Part shown: piece by piece, positions 63,056-64,000 of the stretch
Layout of the letters: every line of letters begins with the position of its first letter
Numbering within the stretch: the first letter of the stretch is position 1
Source: Celeribacter baekdonensis B30
GTDB taxonomy: Bacteria; Pseudomonadota; Alphaproteobacteria; Rhodobacterales; Rhodobacteraceae
NCBI RefSeq assembly: GCF_000299875.1
Contig: NZ_AMRK01000004.1
Span: forward strand, 124,001 to 188,000
DNA: 64,000 nt
Direction of reading: 5' to 3'
Translations under genes and position numbers: made by a program
The notes under the pieces: model-generated
What the model saw: the letters and a program-made list of their open reading frames with translations, nothing else
Told to the model about the DNA's origin: nothing
The model's database searches: none

Positions 63056-63244
63056 ATGACCCGTTCGATTTTGGCTGTTTTTGCACTGACGCTGACACTG
63101 GCCGCCTGTGACGCCGTGGATACATATCCCGTGTCGCAATGCACGACCGCCGATCATTATCCGGTCGCCTGTCAGCCGATTTCTTCGACCGATCACCCCG
63201 GTGATTTGGCCATCACCGCCGCCCCGGATATGATGGGTGCATAA
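63056..63244 (+). CDS. Small lipoprotein
   Basis: A 62-residue protein with a lipoprotein signal peptide: MTRSILAVFALTLTLAAC, the lipobox LAAC placing the lipid-bearing Cys at residue 18. The mature part of 45 residues has two further Cys (SQCTT and VACQP) that could form a disulfide. AGGAGG lies 6 nt before the ATG. It ends 7 bp before the convergent GntR gene. Function unknown. Confidence 0.75.
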   Translation: MTRSILAVFALTLTLAACDAVDTYPVSQCTTADHYPVACQPISSTDHPGDLAITAAPDMMGA

Positions 63245-63251
63245 ACGGGCG

Positions 63252-63947
63252 CTAGGCCACAGTTTCCCCGGCTTGGTTGCGCAATATCGCGCGGCCAAGG
63301 CGGATTGAGCCATCGCGAATGTCGCTTTCAAGCGCCGAACACAGCGCCGTCACATCGCGCGCCTCCATGGCCGCCAACATTTCTTTGTGGCGGTCGATCA
63401 TGGCGCTGACTTTGATGGTTTTGATCACTTGGCGCTGAAAGGGGCCGAGCTGTAACCACAGGCTTTCGATCATCGGCATCACCGCTTGATGCGGGTTGAG
63501 CCCGTAGAGGTCTTTGTGAAAGGCCTGATTGATCCGGGTCAGCGCGTCCAGATCGCCCGCGGCCAATGCCACATCCATCTGATCGTCAAGTGCGCGCATT
63601 TTTTCGATGATGACGGTAGAGATATAGGGAAACGCCCGCTCTGCGGCGTGGGTTTCCAAACTGATGCGCAGATGCACCAGCTCCTCAAATCGCCCAAGAC
63701 TCATGTCGGGGACTTTGAGGCGGCGGTTGCCCAACACCTGAATGGCATTTTCCGAACTCAACCGGCGCACCGCCTCGCGGATCGGGGTGGGGCTGAGGTT
63801 CAATTCCTGCGCCAGTCCGCGAATGGTCAGCGCGGTTCCGGGCGCAAAAGCCCCGACAATGATGGCATTGCGCAAGCGGCTATAGGCATATTCCTGCGTG
63901 GTGGTGCCATGATCCCCCGTAAATTCAGGAATAGCTGATGCCGCCAT
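63252..63947 (-). CDS. GntR family regulator, FCD subfamily
   Basis: A 231-residue regulator. The winged helix is at residues about 20-80 (IRGLAQELNLSPTPIREAVRRL), and the all-helical FCD ligand domain follows, with the metal-binding pattern RISLETHAAERA, NQAFHKDLYGLN and MIDRHKEMLAAM. ATG at 63947 is used; a TTG at 63974 would add nine residues. The gene upstream of it is beyond the window, so the target is unknown. Confidence 0.88.
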   Translation of the reverse strand: MAASAIPEFTGDHGTTTQEYAYSRLRNAIIVGAFAPGTALTIRGLAQELNLSPTPIREAVRRLSSENAIQVLGNRRLKVPDMSLGRFEELVHLRISLETHAAERAFPYISTVIIEKMRALDDQMDVALAAGDLDALTRINQAFHKDLYGLNPHQAVMPMIESLWLQLGPFQRQVIKTIKVSAMIDRHKEMLAAMEARDVTALCSALESDIRDGSIRLGRAILRNQAGETVA

Positions 63948-64000
63948 GGGTGTCGGACCTTGCTGTTGTCTCAATATCGCGAGAATGGCGCGTGTTTGAG

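Noticed and set aside
1-64000. CRISPR arrays, rRNA, tRNA, intact insertion sequences, phage genes
   Set aside because: No regularly spaced repeats, cloverleaf-like genes, transposase or integrase motifs were seen. The two relics at 14.7 and 30.3 kb are not flanked by visible terminal repeats.

Overview
The window looks like chromosomal DNA of a roseobacter-type alphaproteobacterium (Rhodobacterales). Reasons: high G+C, roseobacter-style protein sequences, ATGA stop/start overlaps in most operons, the core block M48 peptidase / aminotransferase / amidase / PBP1A / RF2, a sulfide-oxidation operon with a DUF442-SQR fusion, and an alphaproteobacterial xylose (XylA pathway) locus. The genus cannot be fixed from sequence reading alone. 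No rRNA, tRNA, CRISPR array, intact transposase or integrase was seen.

Layout. 1-10.0 kb: cell envelope and housekeeping genes (M48-TPR peptidase cut by the window edge, PLP aminotransferase, N-acetylmuramoyl-L-alanine amidase, an unknown helical protein, aldose-epimerase-like protein, methyltransferase, penicillin-binding protein 1A, peptide chain release factor 2). 10.2-15.3 kb: accessory DNA with an Rrf2-type regulator divergent from a drug-efflux MFS/methyltransferase pair, a MerR regulator divergent from an alpha/beta hydrolase, and a frameshifted MNT-type nucleotidyltransferase remnant in poorly coding DNA.

15.4-30.2 kb is the most unusual part. Thirteen genes run on the minus strand: a PotDBCA-like polyamine/amine ABC importer, a GT1/UGT-like glycosyltransferase, two EutQ-like cupins, an AmgK-like anomeric sugar kinase, two aldehyde dehydrogenases, a GlmU uridyltransferase domain without its acetyltransferase half, a DadA/PuuB-like FAD amine oxidase and a third cupin. 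Divergent from it are a GntR/FCD-like regulator with two winged helices and a second UGT-like paralogue. Kinase plus uridyltransferase plus glycosyltransferase would make and use a UDP-sugar inside an amine uptake and oxidation pathway. Both UGT paralogues lack the usual catalytic His. The locus is followed by a dnaE2 remnant (30.2-30.5 kb).

31.1-37.2 kb: sulfide/persulfide module (possible 17-codon leader peptide, two YeeE/YedE half-transporters, persulfide-dioxygenase-like MBL protein, DUF442 protein, DUF442-SQR fusion, SulP permease). 37.2-38.7 kb: EamA exporter divergent from a MarR regulator with two palindromic operators. 38.7-46.8 kb: TRAP DctQM with a kinase-like gene but no DctP, a LacI regulator, and a divergent beta-mannosidase / D-lyxose(mannose) isomerase / aldo-keto reductase operon with a perfect LacI-type palindrome. 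46.9-50.6 kb: TolB-like propeller protein, di-heme peroxidase and a CRTAC1/FG-GAP secreted protein. 50.6-58.3 kb: ROK repressor, XylFHG ABC importer, XylB and XylA. 58.4-64 kb: glycerol kinase, a siroheme synthase with a truncated methyltransferase domain, adenine deaminase, a small lipoprotein and a GntR/FCD regulator.

Together the accessory genes describe a heterotroph equipped to take up and oxidise amines, plant-type sugars (mannosides, xylose), glycerol, purines and reduced sulfur.
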